DNA from: an uncultured Mycoplasmatota bacterium
GTDB lineage: Bacteria; Bacillota_I; Bacilli_A; RF39; UBA660
Length of the DNA stretch: 28,659 bases
Direction: 5' to 3'
Assembly: GCA_900548725.1 (NCBI GenBank)
Contig: URLV01000013.1
Span: forward strand, 1-28,659
Positions 14,883-22,223 of this stretch are shown in pieces. Position 1 is the stretch's first letter. Every line of letters starts with the position of its first letter. The notes beneath the pieces are model-generated. The model was not told where the DNA came from. It made no database searches and was given only the letters and a program-made list of their open reading frames with translations. Position numbers and translations under genes: made by a program.

Positions 14883-15248
14883 ATGAAAGATTGTATATTT
14901 TGTAAAATAATAAATGGTGAAATATCTACTAGAAAAGTTTATGAAGATGAGTATGTATTAGTATTTCTAGATACTGATCCACATCAAAATGGACATATGC
15001 TTATTGTTCCAAAGAAACATTATACTGATTTTACAGAATTAGATGATGAAATATTATGTCATATTAATTTAGTTGCAAAGAAAATGAAAGATTTGGTTTA
15101 TAAAAAATTAAATGCTGATGGAGTACGTTTATGCGTTAATTATGGTATGTATCAATTCGTAAAACATTATCATTTACATATAATTCCTGCATACAAAGAA
15201 AAACAAGAATTAATAAATATAGACGAAGTATTTGAAAAGTTAAAATAG
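14883..15248 (+). CDS. HIT-family nucleotide-binding protein
   Basis: A 121-aa histidine-triad protein. It begins with the typical CIFCKIINGEI, then SxxVYEDEYVLVFLD, PHQNGHMLIVPKKHY, and ends with the triad HYHLHIIP (about 100-107), whose middle His attacks the phosphate. Relatives hydrolyse AMP-linked compounds such as adenosine phosphoramidates or dinucleoside polyphosphates. The ATG at 14883 is chosen over the TTG at 14880 because AGGTGATG is well placed for it. It is divergent from thyA. A short hairpin with its stop codon as the loop ends the gene. Confidence 0.92.
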   Translation: MKDCIFCKIINGEISTRKVYEDEYVLVFLDTDPHQNGHMLIVPKKHYTDFTELDDEILCHINLVAKKMKDLVYKKLNADGVRLCVNYGMYQFVKHYHLHIIPAYKEKQELINIDEVFEKLK

Positions 15249-15262
15249 TTTTAACTTTTTTA
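15235..15262 (+). terminator. Terminator of the HIT gene, likely two-way
   Basis: An 11-bp perfect stem, AAAAGTTAAAA (15235-15245) with TTTTAACTTTT (15249-15259), with the TAG stop (15246-15248) as the loop. It may also end the converging HipA-like gene, whose stop is at 15260-15262. Confidence 0.7.
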
Positions 15263-16102
15263 TATTAATCTATATTTTTTTATCTTTTCTTGTTTATTAT
15301 TTATTATATAAATATAAGCTTTTCTTTCTTCTTGCGTTAGTCTTACTGGATAAGTATTTTCTAATTCTTCTATTATTATTTCGGGATTTAAATAATAAGC
15401 TTTAATTAGTAACTGTTGGAATGTGTAATCATTTCTTATATATTCTCTAACTTTTTTTAATTTTAAATCAAAATCAAATATATGAAAGAATTCTCCAAAT
15501 TTGTTATTCATGAATGAATGTTCATAATCATAAACTGGCATTAGACAAACGTTATTTTTTACAACTTTAAAAATCATATTACAGTTATGTCTATCTGATT
15601 GACTTGATATAAAATCTCTTACAAGTAATTTTTTTATATCTTCTAATAATTTTGCATATGTTCCATTACTTATTTCGCGGTAATATTTTTCTTTGTCGAT
15701 CATGTTTTTTAAATTATTTAGATTATCTAATCCTATATTCTCTTCTTTTTTTAAATCTGGAAATAAACTACGAGATAAATATTTACAAAGACTTGGATTG
15801 TCAATAAAATTTTTAGATATTATTCCATATCTTCTTCTATCATATTCATTAGTATATTTTATTACTTCATTATGTACCGTTTGTAAATCAAAATATTTAC
15901 TAATTAATTCACCCATTAATTCATTAATCAAATATATATATTTATGGTTATATGCTTTTTTAAAAAAATATAATTGATCATTTATTTTTATAAATCTATT
16001 TTCTTTAAAATCATAACAAAATATTTGTTTTTTATCTTCTTTAGTTAAAACATTCTTAATATTTTCATCTATATTTGGTATTTCATCTTTATAAAATTTC
16101 AT
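15260..16102 (-). CDS. HipA-like kinase-fold protein
   Basis: A 280-aa soluble protein with a HipA/PI3K-like kinase signature. The segment SQSDRHNCNMIF holds Asp170, His172 and Asn175 in the catalytic-loop pattern S-D-R-H-x-x-N. Then PVYDYEHSF holds Asp192, matching the metal-binding Asp of the D-x-x-x-S/D-x segment. It lacks the N-terminal domain of full HipA and is shorter (HipA is about 440 aa). No HipB-like antitoxin lies beside it, so an antitoxin-paired toxin is unlikely; a stand-alone protein kinase of unknown target is the safer reading. ATG 16102 follows GAAGGGGG. It converges with the HIT gene. Confidence 0.65.
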   Translation of the reverse strand: MKFYKDEIPNIDENIKNVLTKEDKKQIFCYDFKENRFIKINDQLYFFKKAYNHKYIYLINELMGELISKYFDLQTVHNEVIKYTNEYDRRRYGIISKNFIDNPSLCKYLSRSLFPDLKKEENIGLDNLNNLKNMIDKEKYYREISNGTYAKLLEDIKKLLVRDFISSQSDRHNCNMIFKVVKNNVCLMPVYDYEHSFMNNKFGEFFHIFDFDLKLKKVREYIRNDYTFQQLLIKAYYLNPEIIIEELENTYPVRLTQEERKAYIYIINNKQEKIKKYRLI

Positions 16103-16138
16103 AAACCCCCTTCTTTTAATGTGGTTTATTATAGCATA

Positions 16139-16408
16139 TCAATGTTTAATTTGCAAATTTATACGATGCTCCCAAATTTTTCTTATTAGTTTTAAAGATA
16201 ATGTTGATAATAAATAGCCTATTACTGGTACAATGGAACTTAAAAATATATTATTATTATTTCTAATTAAATATGAATAAATTACAATAATTATGTAAGT
16301 TAATATCATTATACATAATCTTCTAGTTAATGATGTTTCCCATTTTTTATCTATCTCTACCCTTCTATTTCTATTTTGTATATTTTTTATTTCTTCTTCT
16401 ATATTCAT
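16139..16408 (-). CDS. Small two-helix membrane protein
   Basis: An 89-aa protein with a charged N-terminus (EEEIKNIQNRNRRVEIDKKW), two hydrophobic segments (about 31-46 and 54-73) and a basic C-terminus, so both ends are likely cytosolic. The family is not recognised. ATG 16408 follows ATGGAG. It stands 36 nt upstream of the HipA-like gene in the same direction and may be co-transcribed with it. Confidence 0.6.
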   Translation of the reverse strand: MNIEEEIKNIQNRNRRVEIDKKWETSLTRRLCIMILTYIIIVIYSYLIRNNNNIFLSSIVPVIGYLLSTLSLKLIRKIWEHRINLQIKH

Positions 16409-16516
16409 AATATTACTCCATTTCTAAAATCTAATTTAATTATATCATACAACTTTAATAGCTACCTTAATGAATAAATTATATTATTTAATTCAAAATA
16501 ATTATGGTGATACTAT

Positions 16517-17854
16517 ATGCCTAGTTTAATTGAATATAATAAAAAACGTAATTTTAGTAAAACTAAAGAACCTATTGGTAAGAAAAAAGGTAGTTCTAAA
16601 AGATTAAAATTTATTGTACAACATCATATAGCAACTAAGGATCATTATGATTTACGTTTAGAATATAAAGGTGTATATGTAAGTTTTGCAATTCCTAAAG
16701 GTCCATCATTTAATCCCAAAGATAAAAGGCTTGCTGTTAAAGTTGAAGATCATCCAATTAGTTATGGAAACTTTGAAGGAATTATTCCTGATGGAGAATA
16801 TGGTGCTGGTACTGTGATGTTATGGGATAAGGGTTATTATAAAATAAATGAGATAGATATTAATAAGTATATTAAGTTTACTCTATATGGAAAAAGATTA
16901 ATTGGTAATTGGACACTAGTTAAGTTTAAAGATAATGATTGGTTGTTGATAAAAGAAAAAGATGAGTTTGTAGGAAAGGTGGATATAAGTGAATATAATA
17001 CAAGTATAAAAACTAATAGGACTATGGGTGAAATAAAATTAGGTTTAGATGATATAAATATTACTAGTGGAGATAAAATTATATATTCTAAATATAAAAT
17101 TACTAAAGAAGATATAATAGAATATTATAAATTAGTTAGTGATAAAATGATGCCTTTTTTATATAACAGATTGATTAGTACTGTTAGAAGTCCAAATGGA
17201 ATTAATGAAGAAAAATTTTTTATGAAGCATTTAAATACTAATTCAAAAAATATTGGTAAGAAAAAATTTAAGAAGAATGATTATTATTATATTAAAAACG
17301 TTAGTGGTCTTATAGAAGAAGTACAAATGAACAGTTATGAATTTCATATATGGGGTTCAAAAAAAAATAATATTAAAAGTCCTGATATAATGGTTTTTGA
17401 TTTAGATCCTGATACTAATTTAGAAATTAAAGAAGTACGAAAATGTGCATTGGAATTAAAAAAAATATTAGATGAATTAGATTTAAAGAGTTATTTAAAA
17501 ACTAGTGGTGGTAAAGGATATCATATATTTGTACCAATAAATGTTAGTTCTTATAAATTATTAGAAAAGATATCTAAGAATATAGTTAATGTATTAATTA
17601 ATAAATATCCTGATAAATACACTACGAATATTAGAAAAGATAAGAGAAAAAATAAAATATTAATTGATTATTATAGAAATAAGTTGGGTGCTACGAGTGT
17701 GTGTCCTTACTCTTTGAGATTAAAAGAAAATGCTAGTATATCTTTCCCTATTAATTGGGATGATATAAATCATATAAAACCAGATACAGTTACTATACGC
17801 AATGTAAAAAAATACTTAATTAAAAATGATCCTTGGAGAGATTTCTTTAAATAA
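16517..17854 (+). CDS. LigD-like DNA repair protein: 3'-phosphoesterase fused to polymerase, no ligase domain
   Basis: A 445-aa protein with two of the three LigD modules. The N-terminal 3'-phosphoesterase (about 25-150) keeps the family residues His37, His43, Asp45, Arg47 (HHIATKDHYDLRLE), His79 and Tyr83 (EDHPISY), and PDGEYGAG. The archaeo-eukaryotic primase-type polymerase (about 180-440) has YYKLVSDKMMPFL, FFMKH, the metal pair Asp295 and Asp297 in VFDLDPDT, TSGGKGYHIFVPI, and YRNKLGATSVCPYSLR. The ATP-dependent ligase domain is absent. Known LigD proteins act with Ku in end joining, important in dormant cells and spores; here a separate ligase would be needed. ATG 16517 follows GGTGAT. 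An AT-rich hairpin (17865-17884) follows the stop. No Ku gene is in the window. Confidence 0.9.
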   Translation: MPSLIEYNKKRNFSKTKEPIGKKKGSSKRLKFIVQHHIATKDHYDLRLEYKGVYVSFAIPKGPSFNPKDKRLAVKVEDHPISYGNFEGIIPDGEYGAGTVMLWDKGYYKINEIDINKYIKFTLYGKRLIGNWTLVKFKDNDWLLIKEKDEFVGKVDISEYNTSIKTNRTMGEIKLGLDDINITSGDKIIYSKYKITKEDIIEYYKLVSDKMMPFLYNRLISTVRSPNGINEEKFFMKHLNTNSKNIGKKKFKKNDYYYIKNVSGLIEEVQMNSYEFHIWGSKKNNIKSPDIMVFDLDPDTNLEIKEVRKCALELKKILDELDLKSYLKTSGGKGYHIFVPINVSSYKLLEKISKNIVNVLINKYPDKYTTNIRKDKRKNKILIDYYRNKLGATSVCPYSLRLKENASISFPINWDDINHIKPDTVTIRNVKKYLIKNDPWRDFFK

Positions 17855-17896
17855 GTATTTGGTGTTTCTAAATGTATTTAGAAAATTAAAAGCATT

Positions 17897-17918
17897 AAAA
17901 AAGCCCGTAAACACGAGC
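17897..17918 (-). terminator. Terminator of the tRNA-His gene
   Basis: Minus strand: GCTCG (17918..17914), loop of 6, CGGGC (17907..17903) with one T-G pair, then T6. It starts 12 nt after the tRNA's CCA end. Confidence 0.75.
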
Positions 17919-17930
17919 ATTATTTCTAAA

Positions 17931-18007
17931 TGGGGCGAGATGTGGGGATCGAACCCACGCATACCGGAGCCACAATCCGGCGTGTTAACCACTTCACCAA
18001 TCCCGCC
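17931..18007 (-). tRNA. tRNA-His (GUG)
   Basis: The minus strand folds as a full cloverleaf. The acceptor stem has the extra G(-1) typical of tRNA-His paired with the discriminator C (GGCGGGAT with ATCTCGCC). The anticodon stem is CCGGA/TCCGG with loop TTGTGGC (anticodon GTG), and the T arm has GGTTCGATCCC. The CCA end is encoded (17933..17931). A terminator follows. It stands between the PE-POL gene and trpS. Confidence 0.95.
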
Positions 18008-18058
18008 AAGAACAAGATAATTGTATCAAATTATAATACAATTATCAAGATAAAATTA

Positions 18059-19045
18059 TTAATTTCTTCCCAAACCAATTAACTTTTTCATCTTTTCATA
18101 GTATTTTTTAGTAATTTCTATATTTATTTTTGCTCCTTCATCTAATATTTCGTCTAAATAATCGCTATTTAAGATTTCATGATACTTAGTTTGTATGTTA
18201 GTTAGTAAATAAACTACTTCATCTGCAACTTTAGTTTTAAATGTACCGTAATTTGAATCTATAAACTCTTCTTCTACTTCTTTTATGCTTTTATTTGTTA
18301 GAGAACGGTATATGTTTATTAAATTAGATATTCCTGGTTTATTAACTGGATCGTATTTTATTATCATTTCACTATCAGTTGTTGCAGACATAATTTTTTT
18401 TCTAGCTTTATTAACATCATCTAATAGTCTTATTACTCCTTTTTCACTTTCACTACTTTTGCTCATCTTTTTATCAGGAGTTTGTAAGTCCATTATTTTT
18501 GTACCCGCTTCTCTTATTAATGGTTCTGGTATTTTAAAAGTTTCTCCATATTTATTATTAAATCTAATTGCGATATCACGTGCTAATTCAACGTGTTGTT
18601 TTTGATCTATTCCTACTGGAACTAAATCAGTATCCATTGCAATAATATCTGCGGCCATCAATACTGGATAAGTAAGTAGTCCTGATGTAAAATTAGCGTT
18701 CTTTTTAGATTTATCTTTAAATTGTGTCATTCTAGATAATTCTCCATAGTAAGTATTACACTCTAACATCCAACTTATGTTAGCAATATAAGGGTTATCT
18801 GATTGGATATATATCGTATTCTTTTTAGGATCAATTCCACAGGCCAAATATAAAGCAACTAAACTTTTTATGTTATTTCTTAAAGTTATTGGATCTTGAT
18901 TAACTGTTATTGCATGCATATCAGCAATGAATATAAAATTTTCTGTATTTTCATCTACTTCTGTCATTTGTTTTATTGCACCAATATAATTTCCTAATGT
19001 TATTACTCCAGTTGGTTGTAATCCAGTTAAAATTCTTTTTTTCAT
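18059..19045 (-). CDS. trpS: Tryptophanyl-tRNA synthetase
   Basis: A 328-aa class I synthetase that charges tRNA-Trp. It starts with KRILTGLQPTGVITLGNYIG, which holds the HIGH-type ATP motif in its TrpRS form (LGNY). It has the tryptophan-pocket region FIADMHAIT, MAADIIAMDTDLVPVGIDQK, and the KMSKS motif in KKMSKSSES. The ATG at 19045 is chosen over a GTG at 19054 because AGGA sits 10 nt before the ATG but only 1 nt before the GTG. The 45 nt before the gene hold a TATAAT (19072..19067), and there is no T-box leader. The length and motifs fit the usual bacterial enzyme. Confidence 0.96.
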   Translation of the reverse strand: MKKRILTGLQPTGVITLGNYIGAIKQMTEVDENTENFIFIADMHAITVNQDPITLRNNIKSLVALYLACGIDPKKNTIYIQSDNPYIANISWMLECNTYYGELSRMTQFKDKSKKNANFTSGLLTYPVLMAADIIAMDTDLVPVGIDQKQHVELARDIAIRFNNKYGETFKIPEPLIREAGTKIMDLQTPDKKMSKSSESEKGVIRLLDDVNKARKKIMSATTDSEMIIKYDPVNKPGISNLINIYRSLTNKSIKEVEEEFIDSNYGTFKTKVADEVVYLLTNIQTKYHEILNSDYLDEILDEGAKINIEITKKYYEKMKKLIGLGRN

Positions 19046-19090
19046 AAATGTCACTTCCTAATAAGTATTATAACATAGAAAAAGATAAAA

Positions 19091-19690
19091 TTAATTAAAT
19101 TTTACCTTTATATTATCTATTAAATTCATTATTTTTAAAATTATATTATAGAAATATTTTTTTATATATACAAAACCATCTTTTGCTATAGTACTTAATT
19201 CTTTATCATCTAATACAATTTTATTTTCTTTTATATTTATTAATCTTTTTACTTCTTCTCTATTAATAAATGTATTAAATAAATTAATCGTAAATAATGA
19301 TAACATAGTTATAAATGCTAATAGAGCTACTATAAATAATATATAACTTCCTACAAAGAAACTAAATATATAAGTACATCCCAATGCAAATAAAGTTATT
19401 CCACTAGATAATATTATAAATTTATAATCTTCTTTATTATTTTCATATAAATCTATTTTTTCGTCTATTTCTTTTTCATGGTCTTTAATAATTTCCATTA
19501 CTTTTACTTTATTTGGAATTGTATTTTTTACTACTTTACAGTCTCCACATGAATTATATATTTTTAAATTATCTTTATCTTCTTCATATTTTACTATATA
19601 TTTTTTAAATTTGTGATTTAAATAATTAATTTTACATAATTCTAATTTCTTTCTAAATAATATAATTTTATCTTTTATAGTTTCTATCAT
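19091..19690 (-). CDS. Two-helix membrane protein of unknown function
   Basis: A 199-aa protein. It has a basic N-terminal region with a Cys pair (NSCGDCKVV), a charged helix (about 75-95), two hydrophobic segments (about 97-115 and 118-138), then a cytosolic C-terminal region ending in short amphipathic helices. I do not recognise the family. ATG 19690 is chosen over a TTG 21 nt upstream because AGGGGG is placed for the ATG. It has a strong vegetative-type promoter and an unusually folded leader of about 115 nt, so its expression may be regulated after transcription starts. trpS follows 45 nt downstream. Confidence 0.6.
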   Translation of the reverse strand: MIETIKDKIILFRKKLELCKINYLNHKFKKYIVKYEEDKDNLKIYNSCGDCKVVKNTIPNKVKVMEIIKDHEKEIDEKIDLYENNKEDYKFIILSSGITLFALGCTYIFSFFVGSYILFIVALLAFITMLSLFTINLFNTFINREEVKRLINIKENKIVLDDKELSTIAKDGFVYIKKYFYNIILKIMNLIDNIKVKFN

Positions 19691-19711
19691 AATATCTTTT
19701 CCCCCTATCAA

Positions 19712-19807
19712 AGATTATATAATACCACTAATAAGATTGTATGTATAAATAATTTAATTATGTTTGACAATAAACTTGTAAAGTTTATTTAGTCTCCCCT
19801 CATTAGT
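19712..19807 (-). ncRNA. Structured 5' leader RNA, unknown class
   Basis: Transcription from the promoter just upstream would start near 19807. The first bases ACTAATGAG (19807..19799) can pair with CTTATTAGT (19735..19727) near the ribosome binding site (9 pairs, one G-T). Inside lies a hairpin, AATAAACTT-TAC-AAGTTTATT (19789..19769 region), extended by GAC/GTC (19794..19766 overall). So the whole leader can close into one domain ending about 20 nt before AGGGGG. It does not look like a T-box, a preQ1 or another leader I know. No T-rich terminator is present, so control, if any, would be of translation or stability. Confidence 0.4.
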
Positions 19808-19813
19808 AGCTTA

Positions 19814-19842
19814 ATTATAGCACTTTTCGATAAAAAAGTCAA
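19814..19842 (-). promoter_or_regulatory. Strong vegetative-type promoter
   Basis: TTGACT (19842..19837), 17-nt spacer, TATAAT (19819..19814) on the minus strand, driving the structured leader and the membrane protein gene, perhaps with trpS by readthrough. Confidence 0.8.
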
Positions 19843-19856
19843 ACAAGTGTCTGGTT

Positions 19857-20711
19857 TTAGTTTTGATTTTTATATTTTAAAATTAGTTTTGGTGTTATAG
19901 AATTTATTATATCTTCATCTATGTAATTATCTTTATTTGTATAGATTAATTCTAAAGCATCAGTTAAATATTTACTAAATCCAATATTTTTCATCTCATT
20001 TATTAAATTATATGTTTCTATTTTAGAAAAATTGTAAGAATCTTTATTTGTTAAAAGATTTAAAAACATATAATAAAATGATAATATAGTAGTATTAATA
20101 TTTGGTGTAATATTGCCCTTTTCTATCCCACTTTCAATTAACGGATATTTTTTTTCATAATCCCATAATTTATAATTATATGTTAAATATTTAGAATTAC
20201 TTGTTAAACTTCCTTTTAAGTAAGAACTATCCATATCTACACATTTTACTTTTTTGTCTTTATTATCATATATAAAATTTCCTTCATGAATATCGCTTAA
20301 ATGAAAATTTATATCTTTTAAAACTTTATTATTTTCTGTTTCTAGTAAAATGTATGCCATTTGTTTTAATAAACATACTTTATCTTCTAGTGATATTTTA
20401 TTTGAATCCATTATTATTTTTAAATTATCACTATCATCAATAAAATCCATTGTATAACCTGAATTAAATCCATGGAATCTTACTATGTTATTTGGCATTA
20501 TAAAGTTATCTGTATCAATATATTTTTTTAAATAAAATAATCTATTTATTATAAACATTTTATTTGTTATATATTCTTCAATACTACTTTTAAATATTTT
20601 TAATAATTGTTTATTATCATAAAAATATATTTTAGATTCATTTAAATGTAAATCTATTTCAAATTCTTTAAGTTTTTCTATATCACTATCTTCTAATTTT
20701 ATTATTTTCAT
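19857..20711 (-). CDS. Kinase-fold protein (aminoglycoside-phosphotransferase/CotS-like)
   Basis: A 284-aa protein with the eukaryotic-like kinase core. The catalytic loop HLSDIHEGNFIYD has Asp140 and Asn145 in the pattern H-x-S-D-x-H-x-G-N, followed by VDMDSSYL with Asp159 in the DFG-equivalent place. SGYTMDFID (about 84-92) looks like the hinge region. The N-terminus has short strands and a Lys at 38 (LLKIF) that could contact ATP. Related folds are found in spore coat kinases (CotS family), small-molecule kinases and protein kinases; the substrate cannot be told. It is not related by eye to the HipA-like protein at 15260. It ends just before the promoter of the membrane protein gene and starts 63 nt after rplT. 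Confidence 0.65.
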   Translation of the reverse strand: MKIIKLEDSDIEKLKEFEIDLHLNESKIYFYDNKQLLKIFKSSIEEYITNKMFIINRLFYLKKYIDTDNFIMPNNIVRFHGFNSGYTMDFIDDSDNLKIIMDSNKISLEDKVCLLKQMAYILLETENNKVLKDINFHLSDIHEGNFIYDNKDKKVKCVDMDSSYLKGSLTSNSKYLTYNYKLWDYEKKYPLIESGIEKGNITPNINTTILSFYYMFLNLLTNKDSYNFSKIETYNLINEMKNIGFSKYLTDALELIYTNKDNYIDEDIINSITPKLILKYKNQN

Positions 20712-20761
20712 ACAATTCCTCTTTTTTGAATGTTATTATATAAAATATTAATTATGATGTC

Positions 20762-20798
20762 AAAAAAAAAAGAATTATTTTAAAGCTTTTAATAATTC
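20762..20798 (-). terminator. Terminator of the infC-rpmI-rplT operon
   Basis: Minus strand: GAATTATT (20798..20791), an internal AAAGCTTT region, AATAATTC (20779..20772), then T10. The rplT stop TAA (20777..20775) lies in the 3' arm. Confidence 0.8.
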
Positions 20799-21314
20799 AT
20801 CTTTTTTCATAGTTGTATATCCAGTTATACCTTTTTCTTTTGCTAAACTTTTTAATTCAGCAACTGTCATTTTAGATAAGTCTGTTTTTACTTCTTCTTT
20901 TTTAGTAGTTTTAGTTTCTTTTGTTACTTCTTTTTTTGTTTCAGTTTTAGCTACTTTTCCTTCTAAAGCATTTTTAGATACTGTAACTAATTCTGTAAAA
21001 GCTTTTGGATTATCTATAGCAAGTTCACTTAACATTTTTCTGTTAACTAATACACCAGCTTTTGTTAATCCATTAATAAATTTTGAATAACTTATATCAT
21101 TTTGTCTACATGCAGCATTAATTCTTGTAATCCATAATTTTCTAAAATTTCTTTTATTTTGTTTTCTATCTCTATAAGCATATGCTCCGCTATGGAATAC
21201 TTGTTCTTGAGCTGTTTTAAATAATCTATGTTTACTACCAAAGTAACCTTTAGCAGCTTTTAATACTTTTCTTCTTCTGTTTTTTGCAACAGTTCCGCCT
21301 TTAACTCTAGTCAT
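20775..21314 (-). CDS. rplT: Ribosomal protein L20 with C-terminal Rho-N/SAP-like extension
   Basis: Residues 1-118 are a normal L20 of the large ribosomal subunit (TRVKGGTVAKNRRRKVLKAA, GYFGSKHRLFKTA, YRDRKQNKRNFRKLWITRIN, NGLTKAGVLVNRKMLSELA). Bacterial L20 usually ends there, at about 117-120. Here a Lys/Thr/Glu-rich linker (about 119-144) leads to a compact helical domain at about 145-179 (DLSKMTVAELKSLAKEKG, then TTMKKDELLKALK), which resembles the Rho N-terminal or SAP-type nucleic-acid-binding fold. The extension could bind rRNA or other nucleic acid; that is inference. L20 is the known repressor of this operon in Firmicutes through its leader. Last gene of infC-rpmI-rplT, with a terminator over its stop codon. 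Confidence 0.95.
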   Translation of the reverse strand: MTRVKGGTVAKNRRRKVLKAAKGYFGSKHRLFKTAQEQVFHSGAYAYRDRKQNKRNFRKLWITRINAACRQNDISYSKFINGLTKAGVLVNRKMLSELAIDNPKAFTELVTVSKNALEGKVAKTETKKEVTKETKTTKKEEVKTDLSKMTVAELKSLAKEKGITGYTTMKKDELLKALK

Positions 21315-21326
21315 TATACTTCACCA

Positions 21327-21515
21327 TTAGATGACATTTTTTAATTTGTCAACTGTTCCTTTCGCTAAATTTCCTGATTTTCTTCTTTGTCTAACTGCTT
21401 TTGCTGTATCTTTACCAGTTTGGTGATTACCTCCTGATTTTTTATAAGTTATTAATCCACTTTTATGTTTGTTTAAAACTTTACTACTTGATTTGTGTGT
21501 TTTTTGTTTTGGCAT
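21327..21515 (-). CDS. rpmI: Ribosomal protein L35
   Basis: A 62-aa basic protein of the large subunit with the L35 pattern: MPKQKTHKSSSKVLNKHKSG, then GGNHQTGKDTAKAVRQRRK. It lies between infC (13 nt) and rplT (11 nt), the standard operon order. AGGAGG precedes the ATG. Confidence 0.95.
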   Translation of the reverse strand: MPKQKTHKSSSKVLNKHKSGLITYKKSGGNHQTGKDTAKAVRQRRKSGNLAKGTVDKLKNVI

Positions 21516-21528
21516 AATTATTTCCTCC

Positions 21529-22056
21529 TTATTTTTTTGGTGCTAAAATCATAGTCATGTTTCTACCAACTAATTCTGGTTGACTTTCAATATCAGCAAA
21601 TTCATTTAATTCGTTTGCAAATTTTAAAAGTACATCACGTCCAAGTTCAGTATGTGCCATTTGACGTCCTTTAAATCTTAAAGATACCTTAATTTTGTGT
21701 CCTTTAGATAAATAATTTGCTGCATTTTTTCTTCTTGTTTCAAAATCATGAACATCAATGGTAACTGATAATTGATATTCTTTCATTTCTTTATTATTTT
21801 CTCTTTGTTTCTTTAAAGCTTCTTTTTGTTTTTTTTGACGTTCATAACGGTATCTATTATAATCCATTATTTTGCCAACAGCATGTCCAGGTGTAGAATT
21901 CATTAAAACTAAATCTAATCCAGCATAATTTGCTATTGTTAATGCATCTGATAATTTTTTAGTACCCATTTGTTCTCCTTTAGGTCCTATTACCATTAAT
22001 TCACTTACTTTTATTTGTTCATTGATCGGTAGATCATCTTTTTTAACGTTTGCTAT
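21529..22056 (-). CDS. infC: Translation initiation factor IF-3, probable ATA start
   Basis: IF-3 binds the 30S subunit and checks start codons. The first ATG in frame (21996) would lose the N-terminal domain. The frame stays open upstream with a typical N-terminus, DDLPINEQIKVSELMVIGPK. The only fitting start is ATA at 22056..22054, 7 nt after GGAGGTG, giving 175 aa, a normal length. Rare AUU-type starts are well known for infC in E. coli and Bacillus, where IF-3 represses its own translation; ATA would be the same idea. Other motifs are TIANYAGLDLVLMNSTPGHA, DYNRYRYERQKKQKE and the C-terminal VSLRFKGRQMAHTELG. First gene of the operon. Confidence 0.92.
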   Translation of the reverse strand: MANVKKDDLPINEQIKVSELMVIGPKGEQMGTKKLSDALTIANYAGLDLVLMNSTPGHAVGKIMDYNRYRYERQKKQKEALKKQRENNKEMKEYQLSVTIDVHDFETRRKNAANYLSKGHKIKVSLRFKGRQMAHTELGRDVLLKFANELNEFADIESQPELVGRNMTMILAPKK

Positions 22057-22189
22057 AAAAACGCACCTCCATAAATTTAAAAAGTGAATACATACGTATC
22101 CACTTAAAAACCTTTTTTATTTATGGCTTTTTACCTATTGTTCTCTTACAATCAGGTGGATGTGGATACATCGCTTTCCTTTTTAATTC
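22057..22189 (-). ncRNA. L20-type leader of the infC-rpmI-rplT operon
   Basis: About 133 nt lie between the likely start of transcription and the infC start. AAGTGGATAC (22105..22096) can pair with GTATTCACTT (22091..22082), a 10-bp hairpin just before the ribosome binding site. The same GTGGATAC (22103..22096) is exactly complementary to GTATCCAC (22169..22162) further upstream. The two pairings exclude each other, as expected of a switching leader. In Firmicutes this operon carries an L20-binding leader; the placement and the switch fit that, though I did not match the family model base by base. Confidence 0.65.
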
Positions 22190-22195
22190 GTTATT

Positions 22196-22223
22196 ATTAT
22201 ATCATTTATAAATTACTTGTCAA
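22196..22223 (-). promoter_or_regulatory. Consensus vegetative promoter of infC-rpmI-rplT
   Basis: TTGACA (22223..22218), 16-nt spacer, TATAAT (22201..22196). The -35 box lies inside the last codons of the upstream phosphatidyltransferase gene. Confidence 0.88.

Noticed and set aside
15260..16408. HipA-type toxin-antitoxin system
   Set aside because: The neighbouring 89-aa protein is a two-helix membrane protein, not a HipB-like DNA-binding antitoxin.
17826..18020. 64-codon plus-strand frame over the tRNA-His gene
   Set aside because: It is antisense to a clear tRNA and overlaps the end of the PE-POL gene.
19046..19090. T-box leader before trpS
   Set aside because: Only 45 nt separate trpS from the upstream gene; no T-box sequence or terminator fits there.
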